Positions 11,053 to 19,946 are shown, counted from the first letter of the stretch. The stretch: DNA of 64,000 nt from Methanoplanus limicola DSM 2279 (GCF_000243255.1 NZ_CM001436.1:1276077-1340076), one strand, 5' to 3'. Translations and numbers: made by a program. The notes: a model not told the origin generated them from the sequence alone.

Positions 11053-11630
11053 TAAATAGGTTTAATTAATTCATTAACCGTAATTCATACAAAATTGAGT
11101 AAAGTTCATAACACATGACTATAATATTACTATTGTAGAACTGCCCGCCGGACAATTACCTGACCCGTCCGGCCGGCAGTCTGCAATACCAAAAGCACCA
11201 GAAAGTGAACCTGATTAAGGTATATGACATAATATCCATTAAAATCAGGTAAAAACAGACGTCAGTAACCTTAAGTCTGTGCCAGAACTGAAATAAAGTA
11301 TTCCGTATCAAAACCCGGGATTAACGACCGTTCCGGGTAAGATAATAAACCAGAACATCTGTCCATAACATAAACCAGAATATGAGCACGAGACCGGAAA
11401 AATCCTGTAAACTTAAATTTATCCGGTAAAACGGCTTTTATCAGGTGAACTGCCGTCAGTTCAGGCAGGCAAAATTTTCGCCTGGAAAATTAAAAATTCT
11501 TCTTTTCTGTAATAAAAGCCTGGTTCTTATTCCTGTACTTCCGGCTGAACTGTCAGAAGATCAAAGAATCAGAAAAAATATTCATTCTCCGCCGGATCCA
11601 GACATTACAGTTAAAAAAAAGGTAAAATGT
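11053..11630. other. 578-bp intergenic region rich in inverted repeats
   Basis: There is no convincing gene: a 108-codon frame at 11445-11771 runs into the DUF368 gene on the other strand and has no family-like sequence. The region holds one strong GC-rich hairpin (listed separately) and weaker inverted repeats: CCTGATT/AATCAGG near 11209-11250, CAGAC/GTCTG near 11257-11280 and CCCGG/CCGGG near 11315-11338. It could hold terminators for both convergent genes or a structured RNA. Confidence 0.4.
11141..11179. other. Strong GC-rich hairpin downstream of the CPBP protease gene
   Basis: The arms CTGCCCGCCGGAC (11141-11153) and GTCCGGCCGGCAG (11167-11179) pair over 13 positions with one C-C mismatch around a 13-nt loop. 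The site starts 89 bp after the CPBP stop, in otherwise AT-rich DNA. No T-tract follows, so it is not a standard archaeal terminator. A structured RNA or a protein-binding palindrome are alternatives. Confidence 0.55.
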
Positions 11631-12503
11631 TCAGTTTTCAAGACATCCACTACCGCATCGCCTTCTGATAAATTCAATCAGCGCAATGACAAATATTCCA
11701 AGGAGAAGGAAGAGATAAATGCCCCCATCAAAACCGCCATCCTCCATAATCTTTCCATACAGCATCCTTGATGAACCCAGCATAAATCCGGTGAGGACAG
11801 CCAGCATGAGAGCATGATAGTGGCTTATCAGATATTTAAGCGCTTTTGTAAAGAGAAGAATACCTATAACAGCACCGCCCATATACGCCGCAATATCAAT
11901 CACCGAGAGTGTCTTTATGGCATGGAGCATGTACTCATACTGATTCATTATCATTGTAATGTATGCACCGGAAATTCCCGGAAGAACCATTGCACATATC
12001 GCAAATGCCCCGGTGATGAACAGAACAGGCAGACTATGACCCGGATCAAAGGCACTCAGGCCGGATACAATAAGACCGATTAAAATTCCGGCTATAAGCC
12101 CTGAGACGGTCTTTACTGAGACAGGACCTGACCCTGCGTAGATCACAACAGCAGATGCAGCAATTAAACCTAAAAAGAATGAATAAGTCTCTGCCGAATA
12201 GTCATTCAGAAGAATAAGTATTACATTTGACATCAGGATAAAAGATGTCCCTATTCCGGCAGCAAGAACAATCAGGAATAAGAGATCAATTCTCTTAAGC
12301 TCCTCCAGAAATCCGTCCCAGTCCCTCTTCAGGAAAGTTATCAGAATATCTGGCTCAATATTGCCGACAGCCCTGATCAGCCTCTCATAAATCCCTGTAA
12401 TGAGGGCCATTGTTCCGCCGGATACACCCGGAATTATATCACAGACACCCATAAGAATGCCTTTGATGTACACCGGAAGAAAGCTCGATAATTTATCATT
12501 CAT
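11631..12503 (-). CDS. DUF368 polytopic membrane protein, likely polyprenyl-phosphate translocase
   Basis: A 290-aa protein with 8-9 hydrophobic helices. The family motifs GILMGVCDIIPGVSGGTMAL (about 14-33) and VLPGISGAYITMIMNQYE in the second half show the internal repeat of DUF368. Bacterial members recycle undecaprenyl phosphate across the membrane (PopT); an archaeal dolichyl-phosphate role is inference. The start is at MNDKLSSFLPVYIKG (ATG 12503); the frame is open upstream but would overlap upp. It begins 25 bp after upp on the same strand, so it is probably the last gene of the uracil permease-upp transcript. Confidence 0.88.
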   Translation of the reverse strand: MNDKLSSFLPVYIKGILMGVCDIIPGVSGGTMALITGIYERLIRAVGNIEPDILITFLKRDWDGFLEELKRIDLLFLIVLAAGIGTSFILMSNVILILLNDYSAETYSFFLGLIAASAVVIYAGSGPVSVKTVSGLIAGILIGLIVSGLSAFDPGHSLPVLFITGAFAICAMVLPGISGAYITMIMNQYEYMLHAIKTLSVIDIAAYMGGAVIGILLFTKALKYLISHYHALMLAVLTGFMLGSSRMLYGKIMEDGGFDGGIYLFLLLGIFVIALIEFIRRRCGSGCLEN

Positions 12504-12528
12504 AATAATCAGAAAAAAACTAAAATAT

Positions 12529-13158
12529 TTATCTGGTTCCAAAGAGGCGGTCTCCCGCATCTCCAAGTCCCGGTACGATGTACCCGTTCTCATCCAGCTT
12601 AGTGTCTATAACTGCCGGAATTATGACTACATCAGGATGCTCCTTCTCCATCCTCTCAATTCCCTCAGGCGCTGCAATGACACAGAGCACCTTAATCTTC
12701 CCGCAGCCGGCCTCCTTCAGGAGAGTACATACAGCCGAGGTTGTTCCACCGGTTGCAAGCATCGGGTCAAGGATATATACAGTTCTCTCGCTGATACCAT
12801 CTGCTAGCTTTGCGTAATATTTCATCGGCTGAAGGGTCTCATGATCCCTGTAATAGCCAATATAACTGATTCTGGCAGTAGGAAATACTTTCATAAATCC
12901 CTCCTGCATCCCGATTCCCGCCCTGAAGACAGGGATTATTGAAGGATCCTTCTCCAGGTACTTCTCAACCTCAACAGGTTTACCCTCCCATCCGGTTATG
13001 AAATCCTTTGAAAGTTCAAGATCTTTTGTAGCCTCATAGGTGAGAAGCATGGTGAGTTCAGTGACGATATCCCTGAAGTCCTTGGAATTTGTCTTCATAT
13101 CTCTCAGAAGGCTGACCTTATGCGCCACAAGCGGGTGCGAAAAAGAGTGAACAGACAT
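12529..13158 (-). CDS. upp: Uracil phosphoribosyltransferase
   Basis: Converts uracil and PRPP to UMP in pyrimidine salvage. The 209-aa length is normal. PVFRAGIGMQEGF and the PRPP loop DPMLATGGTTSAV (about 127-139) are diagnostic, and the C-terminal GDAGDRLFGTR completes the uracil-binding region. It lies 2 bp after the permease gene, which fits coupled translation of uptake and salvage. Confidence 0.97.
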   Translation of the reverse strand: MSVHSFSHPLVAHKVSLLRDMKTNSKDFRDIVTELTMLLTYEATKDLELSKDFITGWEGKPVEVEKYLEKDPSIIPVFRAGIGMQEGFMKVFPTARISYIGYYRDHETLQPMKYYAKLADGISERTVYILDPMLATGGTTSAVCTLLKEAGCGKIKVLCVIAAPEGIERMEKEHPDVVIIPAVIDTKLDENGYIVPGLGDAGDRLFGTR

Positions 13159-13160
13159 AA

Positions 13161-14408
13161 TTAATTATTCGCCTCCCCACTACTTTTAACATCCTCCGGA
13201 AGAACAAGGTTCAGGAAGACACCGATTATTGCTGCAAGGCCGATGCCTGCAAGCTTAAATTCGCCGACAGGAATAAAAAGTCCCCCTATTCCGGTGACGA
13301 GAATTAATGAGAGTATTACAATATTCTTCTGATTCGAGAGGTCAACCCTGTTCTTAATCAGCTGATCAATTCCAAGGCTTGCAATAAGGCCGAAGAGAAG
13401 TATCATAACACCACCCATAACCGGCCCGGGAATGGTCTGTAAAAATGCTCCAATCTTTCCGATAAATGAGAATATAATTGCAATGACGGCAGCTGCTGTC
13501 ATGATCCAGGGATTAAAAACCTTTGTGAGTGCCACTGCACCTGTGACCTCAGAATACGTCGTATTGGGAGGTCCGCCAACAAATGATGCGAAGAATGTGG
13601 CTATACCGTCCCCAAGCATTGTCCGGTTTACACCCGGATCTTTGAGGTAATTCTTCCCCGTAACTGACCCTATCGCCAAAATATCACCGAAATGCTCTAT
13701 CGCAGGTGCAATAGCAACCGGAACTATAAAGAGAATGGCTGCAAGGTTCCATTCCGGAAATACGAAATCCGGCAGGCCAATCCACCCTGCTTTGCCGACA
13801 GTCGTGAAGTCAACAAGGCCAAACCAGAGGGAGACCAGATATCCTGTTGTAATTCCAAAGAGAATAGGCACAAGCTTAAGCCAGCCTTTTGTGAACATGA
13901 ATATCGCAAGAGTTGTGATGAGAGATATTCCTGCCACTATAAGAGCCGTCTCAACAGGTATTACCTGAAGATCTCCGGATTTGCCAAGTGCCATTCCGAC
14001 TGCAACAGGTGCAAGTGAGAGACCAATCACCGAGATTACAGGGCCGACAACAATCGGAGGGAATATGCGGGTTATTACTTCTATGCCAAAGATCGTGATG
14101 ATTATACTTAAAAAGACGTAAAAGAGACCTGCGGCGGCAAGGCCGCACATAGTTGACGGAATGCCCCATGTCGCCACACCGTATGTTATAGCCGGAATAA
14201 AGGCAAAGGAGGATGCCAGAAAGATTGGGACCTTCATCTTCGTAATCAGCTGAAATATCAGTGTGCCGGCCCCGGCGGTGAAGAGCGCCACATTGGGAGC
14301 AAGGCCGGTAAGAAGGGGAACAAGGACAAGTGCACCGAATGCAACAAAAAGAATCTGAAGTCCCTGAAAGCCTCTCTTAACTATAGTTATGGGATTTATT
14401 CCTTCCAT
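13161..14408 (-). CDS. Uracil/xanthine permease (NCS2 family)
   Basis: A nucleobase:cation symporter of about 415 aa with some 12-14 membrane helices. Family features include PPIVVGPVISVIGLSLAP (about 118-135), AIEHFGDILAIGSVTGKNY (acidic residue in the substrate region) and GPPNTTYSEVTGAVALTKVF. The linkage to upp makes uracil the likely substrate. I chose the ATG at 14408, since AGGTG lies 10-14 bases before it and the upstream GTG at 14420 overlaps that site. First gene of the permease-upp-DUF368 operon. Confidence 0.94.
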   Translation of the reverse strand: MEGINPITIVKRGFQGLQILFVAFGALVLVPLLTGLAPNVALFTAGAGTLIFQLITKMKVPIFLASSFAFIPAITYGVATWGIPSTMCGLAAAGLFYVFLSIIITIFGIEVITRIFPPIVVGPVISVIGLSLAPVAVGMALGKSGDLQVIPVETALIVAGISLITTLAIFMFTKGWLKLVPILFGITTGYLVSLWFGLVDFTTVGKAGWIGLPDFVFPEWNLAAILFIVPVAIAPAIEHFGDILAIGSVTGKNYLKDPGVNRTMLGDGIATFFASFVGGPPNTTYSEVTGAVALTKVFNPWIMTAAAVIAIIFSFIGKIGAFLQTIPGPVMGGVMILLFGLIASLGIDQLIKNRVDLSNQKNIVILSLILVTGIGGLFIPVGEFKLAGIGLAAIIGVFLNLVLPEDVKSSGEANN

Positions 14409-14780
14409 ATCAGAACACACCTTGGAAATTAAGAGCGGTTTATTGCTAATACCATATAGAAGCCATCCGTGTATCTTAAATGAGCCAGCAGAATGGAGAT
14501 CATAATAATTTTGAGGAGACTTTCAGATATAATGATCTTTTTAGCCCTCGGAATGAGTGCCGGACTCAATAATATACCCGATCAATCAGACAATATTTAA
14601 AAATATTGTAATTAAGTAAAAGTAATTTGAACTAAAAATTGAATAGAGTAACATTTTTAACAATATATTTCATAACAAACAGAGGGAGTTCAGACAGGAA
14701 CAAATTAAAATTTAAAGAAATCACCCATAATATAAAAATGCCTCTAAAAAAGAAGAAAATAACCTCCGGGAGATTATGAA
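14409..14780. other. Intergenic region with a 35-codon hydrophobic frame
   Basis: AT-rich DNA between divergent genes. One short frame, 14493-14600 (+), would encode a 35-aa hydrophobic peptide beginning MEIIIILRRLSDIMIF. There is no clear ribosome-binding site, and it may be the remnant of a transporter N-terminus. The rest should hold the promoters of the permease and the Gate-domain gene. Confidence 0.35.
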
Positions 14781-15737
14781 TTGATAACACTGGATTTTCT
14801 CAAAGAGACGCTGATACAGTTCCTAAATCTTTCTCTCCAGACGATTCCTTTTATGATTCCGGGAGTGATATTTGCAGAATTTCTGATTGCAAAGAAGATT
14901 ACCGGAAAAATTGCAAAATGGACAAAACCTCTGACCGGATTTGCAAATCTGAATGATATATGCGGAACCTCATTTCTCCTGGCTTTTATATCCCCGAAAG
15001 CTGCAAACACCATGCTTGTAAATTATAAAGATAAGGAGCTGATCTCAGAAAAAGAGATGATTGTAGCTTCTGTCATGAACTCCTTTCCAACCGTAGTTAT
15101 GCACTGGCGTTATCTTCTCCCTGTTTATATCCCACTCCTTGGATTTACAGGGCTTCTCTATTTCCTGATACTTATGGCAGTGGGATTTGGAAAGACCGGA
15201 GTGGTCATGCTATATGGAAGATTTAAATTCAGGGAGAGGGAGTATATCCCTGAAGAGGAGAGAGGAAGTGTAGAGTTCATAACCTCGAAAGCTGCGTTAA
15301 AAACAGCTATTGAAAGTTCAAAAAAACCTCTCATAAAAATTCTCTCAATCACCATCCCAACACTGCTTATTGTATCAGTTCTTATAAATCTGGGAATATT
15401 TGACCATCTTGGAAACGGAATGAAAAACCTGAGTTTCCTCTTCCCAATACCAACAGCCGCACTTGCGATTATTGCAGCACAGTTTGGATCGTTTATCGCA
15501 GGCGCAGGTGTTGCTTCTGCTCTCTTAAACGGAGGTGAGTTAACTCCGGCAGATATTGTAACAACACTGCTCATAGGAAATATACTGACGAGTGTTACAA
15601 GAAACATAAAATGGTACGGCTCATCGTACGCAGCAATTTTTGGCCCTAAGACCGGAGCATACATTATGATAATCTCAACAGCCCTCAGAAACGGGATGAT
15701 GCTCATTGCAGTAATCATAATCCTGATACTATTCTGA
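14781..15737 (+). CDS. Nucleoside-recognition (Gate) domain membrane protein
   Basis: A 318-aa polytopic membrane protein with two Gate-like halves. One is around TIPFMIPGVIFAEFLIAKK (about 18-36) and FISPKAANTML; the other is FGSFIAGAGVASALLNGGEL to NILTSVTRNIKWYGSSYAA. Gate domains occur in nucleoside transporters and spore-maturation-like proteins; the cargo here is unknown. The start is the TTG at 14781 with GGGAG eight bases upstream; no in-frame ATG gives the first helix. Transcription is away from the uracil permease gene, with which it shares a possible nucleobase theme. Confidence 0.8.
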   Translation: MITLDFLKETLIQFLNLSLQTIPFMIPGVIFAEFLIAKKITGKIAKWTKPLTGFANLNDICGTSFLLAFISPKAANTMLVNYKDKELISEKEMIVASVMNSFPTVVMHWRYLLPVYIPLLGFTGLLYFLILMAVGFGKTGVVMLYGRFKFREREYIPEEERGSVEFITSKAALKTAIESSKKPLIKILSITIPTLLIVSVLINLGIFDHLGNGMKNLSFLFPIPTAALAIIAAQFGSFIAGAGVASALLNGGELTPADIVTTLLIGNILTSVTRNIKWYGSSYAAIFGPKTGAYIMIISTALRNGMMLIAVIIILILF

Positions 15738-15809
15738 ACCGGACAATATCTCCTCCATCTCCGGCATAAGCAGAAATAAAAAATTATAAGCAGTGCATAT
15801 ATTCCAGTA

Positions 15810-16757
15810 ATGTATTCAGTAATCACAGGCGGGGCCGGGTTCATCGGGTCGCACCTTACAGATGCCCTTGTGAAAAAAGGGGATAAAATCCTAATAATTG
15901 ACAATTTAAGCTCAGGAAACCTGGATAATATAAAAGCTTATATAAAGAGCGGAAGAGTTGAGTTTTTAGAGGCCGATCTTCTCTCAGACGGCTGGCAGGA
16001 TTCATTTGCCGGTGCTGACCGCGTGTACCATATAGCCGCCGATCCGGATGTCAGGGCAAGCGCAGTAACTCCGGCACCTATTTTTGACAACAATGTGGCC
16101 GCAACCGAGAATGTCCTTGAGGCCATGAGAATTCACAATGTCGGAGAGATAGTATTCACCTCAACGTCAACTGTGTATGGTGAGGCGACTGTAATACCCA
16201 CACCTGAGGATTATTCACCAATGATACCAATATCAATCTACGGTGCCACCAAGATGGCCTGTGAGGCCATGATAGCCTCCTATGCACACTCCTTTAACAT
16301 GAAGGCATGGGTATTCCGGTTTGCAAACATAATCGGTGAGAGGAGCAACCACGGAGTCATATGGGACTTCATACATAAGTTAAAGGAGAACCCAACAGAG
16401 CTTGAAATTCTCGGAGACGGAAAGCAGGTAAAATCATACCTTTCAGTCACAGGATGCGTAAATGCAGTCCTTTTTGCGGTTGAGAACTCAGACGAAACCT
16501 TCAACTTCTATAATATCGGTTCTGAGGACTGGATAAGCGTCACTGATATAGGTGAGATAATCACCGAAGAGATGAATCTCAAAGGCGTGCCATTCCACTA
16601 TACCGGCGGAGACCGTGGATGGGTCGGCGATGTCCCAAAGATGCAGCTCTCGGTTGAGAAGATGAAAAGTATAGGCTGGATTCCGGAAGAGACCTCAAAA
16701 GGGGCTGTCAGGGCGGCATGCAGGTCCTCGATAAAAGAGATCTGCGGGGAAAACTGA
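15810..16757 (+). CDS. NAD-dependent nucleotide-sugar epimerase/dehydratase
   Basis: A 315-aa extended SDR enzyme. The Rossmann motif TGGAGFIGSHL (about 7-17) binds NAD; the catalytic set is Ser/Thr in STSTVYGEA (about 115-123) and YGATK (Tyr/Lys, about 146-150). The family interconverts UDP- or GDP-sugars, and UDP-glucose 4-epimerase-like activity is the usual assignment for archaeal members of this size, though not provable here. It may supply surface glycans. apgM starts 9 bp downstream, so the two are probably co-transcribed. Confidence 0.92.
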   Translation: MYSVITGGAGFIGSHLTDALVKKGDKILIIDNLSSGNLDNIKAYIKSGRVEFLEADLLSDGWQDSFAGADRVYHIAADPDVRASAVTPAPIFDNNVAATENVLEAMRIHNVGEIVFTSTSTVYGEATVIPTPEDYSPMIPISIYGATKMACEAMIASYAHSFNMKAWVFRFANIIGERSNHGVIWDFIHKLKENPTELEILGDGKQVKSYLSVTGCVNAVLFAVENSDETFNFYNIGSEDWISVTDIGEIITEEMNLKGVPFHYTGGDRGWVGDVPKMQLSVEKMKSIGWIPEETSKGAVRAACRSSIKEICGEN

Positions 16758-16766
16758 GATAAAATT

Positions 16767-17930
16767 ATGAAATATATTCTAATCCTCGGGGACGGAATGG
16801 CAGATGAACCCCTTGAGGAACTTGGCGGAAAAACCCCCCTTGAATCTGCAAAAACCCCGAATATGGACCGAATTGCAAGAGAAGGCAGATGCGGCATGCT
16901 CAAAACCGTACCTGAAGGCTACGAACCGGGTAGTGACATAGCAAACCTCTCCGTTCTCGGTTACAGGCCTGAGGAGTGCTACACAGGCAGAGGCCCCCTT
17001 GAAGCGATAAGCATGGGAGTGGACCTCGGAGAGAATGACATCGCCTACAGATGCAATCTCGTAACCATCAGAGACGGAATTATGGAGGACTTCTCAGCCG
17101 GACATATCTCCGGTGAAGAAGGAAAAGAGCTTATCGAATCCTTAAACGAAAAAATCCGGGAAGCAAAAGGCTATCCCGGAGTTAGCTACAGAAACCTCCT
17201 TGTTGTACCGGGCGGAGAAGGGTGCAGCACAACCCCGCCGCATGACATAGTGGACCGGGAGATTGCATCATACCTCCCAAAAGGCGGGGACAGCGAAGTG
17301 CTTCTCAGGTGCATGGAGGAGAGCAGAGAGGTATTTAAGGAACACCTGGTAAATGCCGAACGGCTGAAAGCCGGAAAAAGGCCTGCAACATCCATATGGC
17401 CATGGAGCGGAGGTAAGAAACCTGCAATGGAGAATTTTGAGGATAAGTTCGGCTTTAGGGGTGCAATGATCTCGGCAGTTGACCTCCTCAAAGGCATAGC
17501 CCTCTGCGCAGGGATGGACACAATTGAAGTGCCGGGTGCTACAGGATATCTCGATACCGACTATATGGCAAAGGCAGAATATGCAGTCTCCGCACTCAGA
17601 GATTATGACTTCGTATATCTCCATATCGAGGCACCTGATGAAGCCGGACATCTCGGCAGCACTGAAGAGAAGATAAAGGCAATCGAGAGTGTCGATGAGG
17701 TCACAGGCTATATACTTGATAATACAGAAGATACCATCATTGCAGTCCTTCCTGACCATCCGACACCAATCAGGATTAAGACGCATACCTCAGAACCTGT
17801 ACCCTTCGCAGTACTCGGCAGGGGGAATGACGATGCGGAATGCTACAGTGAGAGAGAGATTGCAGAGAAAGGCGGATTCGGACTGAGGAGATCTGAAGAT
17901 CTGATGAAGATAATTTTCGGGGAGATCTGA
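16767..17930 (+). CDS. apgM: Cofactor-independent phosphoglycerate mutase, archaeal type
   Basis: Interconverts 3- and 2-phosphoglycerate in glycolysis and gluconeogenesis. The 387-aa size matches archaeal ApgM. ILGDGMADEPLEELGGKTPL at the N-terminus holds the metal-binding Asp, SDIANLSVLGY carries the family nucleophile Ser, and HIEAPDEAGHLG (about 291-302) and LPDHPTP supply the second metal-binding set. It belongs to the alkaline phosphatase superfamily. It follows the epimerase gene closely and is the last chromosomal protein gene before the integrated element. Confidence 0.96.
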   Translation: MKYILILGDGMADEPLEELGGKTPLESAKTPNMDRIAREGRCGMLKTVPEGYEPGSDIANLSVLGYRPEECYTGRGPLEAISMGVDLGENDIAYRCNLVTIRDGIMEDFSAGHISGEEGKELIESLNEKIREAKGYPGVSYRNLLVVPGGEGCSTTPPHDIVDREIASYLPKGGDSEVLLRCMEESREVFKEHLVNAERLKAGKRPATSIWPWSGGKKPAMENFEDKFGFRGAMISAVDLLKGIALCAGMDTIEVPGATGYLDTDYMAKAEYAVSALRDYDFVYLHIEAPDEAGHLGSTEEKIKAIESVDEVTGYILDNTEDTIIAVLPDHPTPIRIKTHTSEPVPFAVLGRGNDDAECYSEREIAEKGGFGLRRSEDLMKIIFGEI

Positions 17931-18048
17931 TATCATAACCTGAATGAAGCAGAAAGATTCTAAGGAGACAATGCCGCTTTTAGTGGAAAAATTCCTGAGA
18001 ATACCGGATATAAAAAATAATTCAGAAAAATGTTCTCTGAACATTTAG

Positions 18049-18122
18049 ACCGGCATCAGATCCCTGCTTCTTCATACGGAGAAAATCTCCGTCAGTGGGG
18101 GTAACTTTCATCATCTGCCGAT
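18049..18122 (-). ncRNA. C/D box guide sRNA whose 5' end is the attachment site
   Basis: Read on the minus strand the parts occur in order. Box C is ATGATGA (18108-18114), followed by a 12-nt guide (18096-18107, AAGTTACCCCCA). Box D' is CTGA (18092-18095), then a 6-7 bp hairpin (18076-18092) acts as spacer. A slightly degenerate box C' is ATGAAGA (18069-18075), then a 9-nt guide (18060-18068) and box D CTGA (18056-18059). The ends pair: CGGCA with TGCCG plus a G-U and an A-U pair give a 7-bp terminal stem. This matches archaeal C/D sRNAs that guide 2'-O-methylation. The D' guide would target UGGGGGUAACUU, possibly 23S rRNA. The 20-bp attachment repeat covers the stem, box C and 7 guide bases. 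Confidence 0.72.
18101..18120. repeat. Left attachment site (attL), 20-bp direct repeat
   Basis: GTAACTTTCATCATCTGCCG occurs here and again at 35271-35290 in the same orientation. Flanking bases differ on both sides (G versus A before, A versus G after), so the identity is exactly 20 bp. It lies 46 bp before the integrase ATG and forms the 5' part of a C/D box sRNA on the minus strand. Confidence 0.9.
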
Positions 18123-18135
18123 ATTACCAGCAGAT

Positions 18136-18147
18136 ACTATATATTTT
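18136..18147. promoter_or_regulatory. TATA element shared by integrase and sRNA
   Basis: TATATATTTT-type DNA (18136-18147) is centred about 26 bp before the integrase ATG at 18167, which would make that mRNA leaderless. On the other strand it is centred about 20-25 bp before the sRNA 5' end. One AT-rich element could serve both directions. It lies inside the element. Confidence 0.5.
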
Positions 18148-18166
18148 CTTAAACCTATTTTACTGT

Positions 18167-19360
18167 ATGCCATATGCAGAGATCAATATCAAATCATATC
18201 TGACAGGCCAGGCCACAGACGGCCACATCTGTCCGGACGATGCCGATCTTATCCAGGAGTTTATTGAAGAGCGCAAGGCAACCTGCGGCCTTGCGGATTC
18301 AACCAGTATAGCTACGGCAAAAGCAATATGTAAATTTGTAGCCATAACAACAGAAAGAGGAGAACAGATATTGTCTCCGCTCAGAGATTGCAAGACATCC
18401 GATGTGTATCAGGCTCTGAATGTAGTCAGCAAAATATGGAAACAGAACACCCGGCGGCTGAGAGTGCACTATCTGAAAATATTCCTGCTGTGGCTAATCG
18501 AAGAAGGCCAGAACCCTAATTTAGATCCCAAAAAAATAGAATCAATAAAAACACCAAAAGCTGACAAGGCTACAAAAACAGCGTCTCAGATGATTTCTCC
18601 GGAAGATATGAACCGGATGATCATGGGGTGTAAAAACTCCCGCGACCGCGCAATGATCTCACTGATGTACGAGGGTGCACTAAGACCAATTGAAATACGT
18701 GAGGCCACCTGGTCACAGGTAAAATTTGATGAATATGGCGCGGTATTCACAACCTCAAAAAAGACAGGGAAACCCAGGTACATCAGGATCATTACATACG
18801 CTCATTACCTGGCACAATGGCAGGCAGATTATTTCAGAGGAAACCCGGACGAGAATATGCCGATCTTTATTACCCGGCGCGGCAACATTTTGTCCCGGCA
18901 ATATTTTGATGAGATTATATCCAAGGCAGCAGAGGCAGCAGGGATTGAAAAAATATTCCCATATATTTTACGACACAGCAGGATTACAAATATGAATGCT
19001 GACGGTATTCCGGAAAGCGTGATTAAACTTCAGGCATGGGGGAGCCTCAGTACTCCGATGATGGCTACATACTGTCATCTCAGCAATGACCAGTTAGATT
19101 CAATTCTCCTGGAGAAAAATGGTGTTGTCAAAAAAGCAGGCCGGCCAAAAGGCCCGACAATAAAACCCGTACAGTGCCCTTCATGCAGCACCATAAACGT
19201 ACCGGGTGCAAGGTTGTGTCACCAGTGCGGATCTCCTCTTACCGATGATGCCCGACATTCCCTGATTTCGCTCAAAGATAAGATAAAAGAAAACGATGGA
19301 ATATCAGAAGAGATGTTTACACGGATGCTGTTGAAGGCAAAAGAGAAAGGGATTATCTGA
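18167..19360 (+). CDS. Tyrosine integrase with C-terminal zinc ribbon
   Basis: Site-specific recombinase expected to integrate and excise the element. The 397-aa protein starts at MPYAEINIKSYL; the upstream frame runs through the attachment site and is unlikely. An N-terminal SAM-like core-binding domain (about 20-130) precedes the catalytic domain. This has Arg in EGALRPIEIRE (about 175), Lys in SKKTGKPRYI, the H-x-x-R box in LRHSRITN (about 268-275), Trp in AWGSLS in the His/Trp position, and the Tyr nucleophile in MMATYCHLS. The C-terminus adds a zinc ribbon (CPSC, CHQC), common in archaeal integrases and probably used for DNA contact. A hairpin terminator follows. Confidence 0.95.
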   Translation: MPYAEINIKSYLTGQATDGHICPDDADLIQEFIEERKATCGLADSTSIATAKAICKFVAITTERGEQILSPLRDCKTSDVYQALNVVSKIWKQNTRRLRVHYLKIFLLWLIEEGQNPNLDPKKIESIKTPKADKATKTASQMISPEDMNRMIMGCKNSRDRAMISLMYEGALRPIEIREATWSQVKFDEYGAVFTTSKKTGKPRYIRIITYAHYLAQWQADYFRGNPDENMPIFITRRGNILSRQYFDEIISKAAEAAGIEKIFPYILRHSRITNMNADGIPESVIKLQAWGSLSTPMMATYCHLSNDQLDSILLEKNGVVKKAGRPKGPTIKPVQCPSCSTINVPGARLCHQCGSPLTDDARHSLISLKDKIKENDGISEEMFTRMLLKAKEKGII

Positions 19361-19946
19361 CTTCCAGAATCGGAGGCAGGATAAATGAGGTTCTCGAAAT
19401 GGGGATTTTAATCCCCAATAGTTTTTTAGTGGCTGAATACAAGTATGAATGCTAAGATTTTTGCAATGTCAAGAATTACTGAAATTACATTGTCTAAGCA
19501 TACATCAATTGATAAACGAATTGACATCCCTGTTTTACCTCCTTTTGTGGATTTTTTATTTGCCTTCTACAGGGCTTCCACGCCCCTCCGGCAATAAAGT
19601 TTTAAGACTACCCCTATATAAAAGAAAGTCAGGACTTCAGGTTCGTTCAGTAATTTTATTAACTATTACCACATAAGAAATATTGTCAACTCGTAAAGAT
19701 GTTGCGTCATTCAAATCTCTGTGGCTGAATGTTACATTGATTGAATTGATGTTTTGTATCTTCTTGAGGTGGATTTTTTGCTTTGGGACCCTTCCACTTT
19801 AGGTCTCAAAGATTTTCCTTAACTCAAACAATTTGAGATAATATTATTATAATTCCAAGTTACAATATGTAACTGTGCCGCCAAAATTCAAAACAGTCCG
19901 GGAAAGGTAGATTAAATACGGATGATATCTTACTATCATATACTGA
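19361..19946. other. 586-bp gap after the integrase
   Basis: After the terminator, no frame looks like a real protein; a 75-codon frame at 19449-19676 lacks a ribosome-binding site and family-like sequence. Two small palindromes lie near the right end: CTCAAA/TTTGAG (19823-19837) and AGTTAC/GTAACT (19858-19874). TTAAATAC (19912-19919), about 30 bp before the next start, is the likely TATA box, so the second palindrome could be an operator just upstream. Confidence 0.35.
19400..19427 (+). terminator. Hairpin plus T-tract terminator of the integrase gene
   Basis: TGGGGATT (19400-19407) pairs perfectly with AATCCCCA (19410-19417) and is followed by a six-T run, 40 bp after the integrase stop. 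Confidence 0.75.

Noticed and set aside
11445-11771. 108-codon plus-strand frame
   Set aside because: It overlaps the DUF368 gene on the other strand, has no ribosome-binding site and shows no protein-like features.
19449-19676. 75-codon frame after the integrase
   Set aside because: No ribosome-binding site or credible promoter, and composition of non-coding AT-rich DNA.
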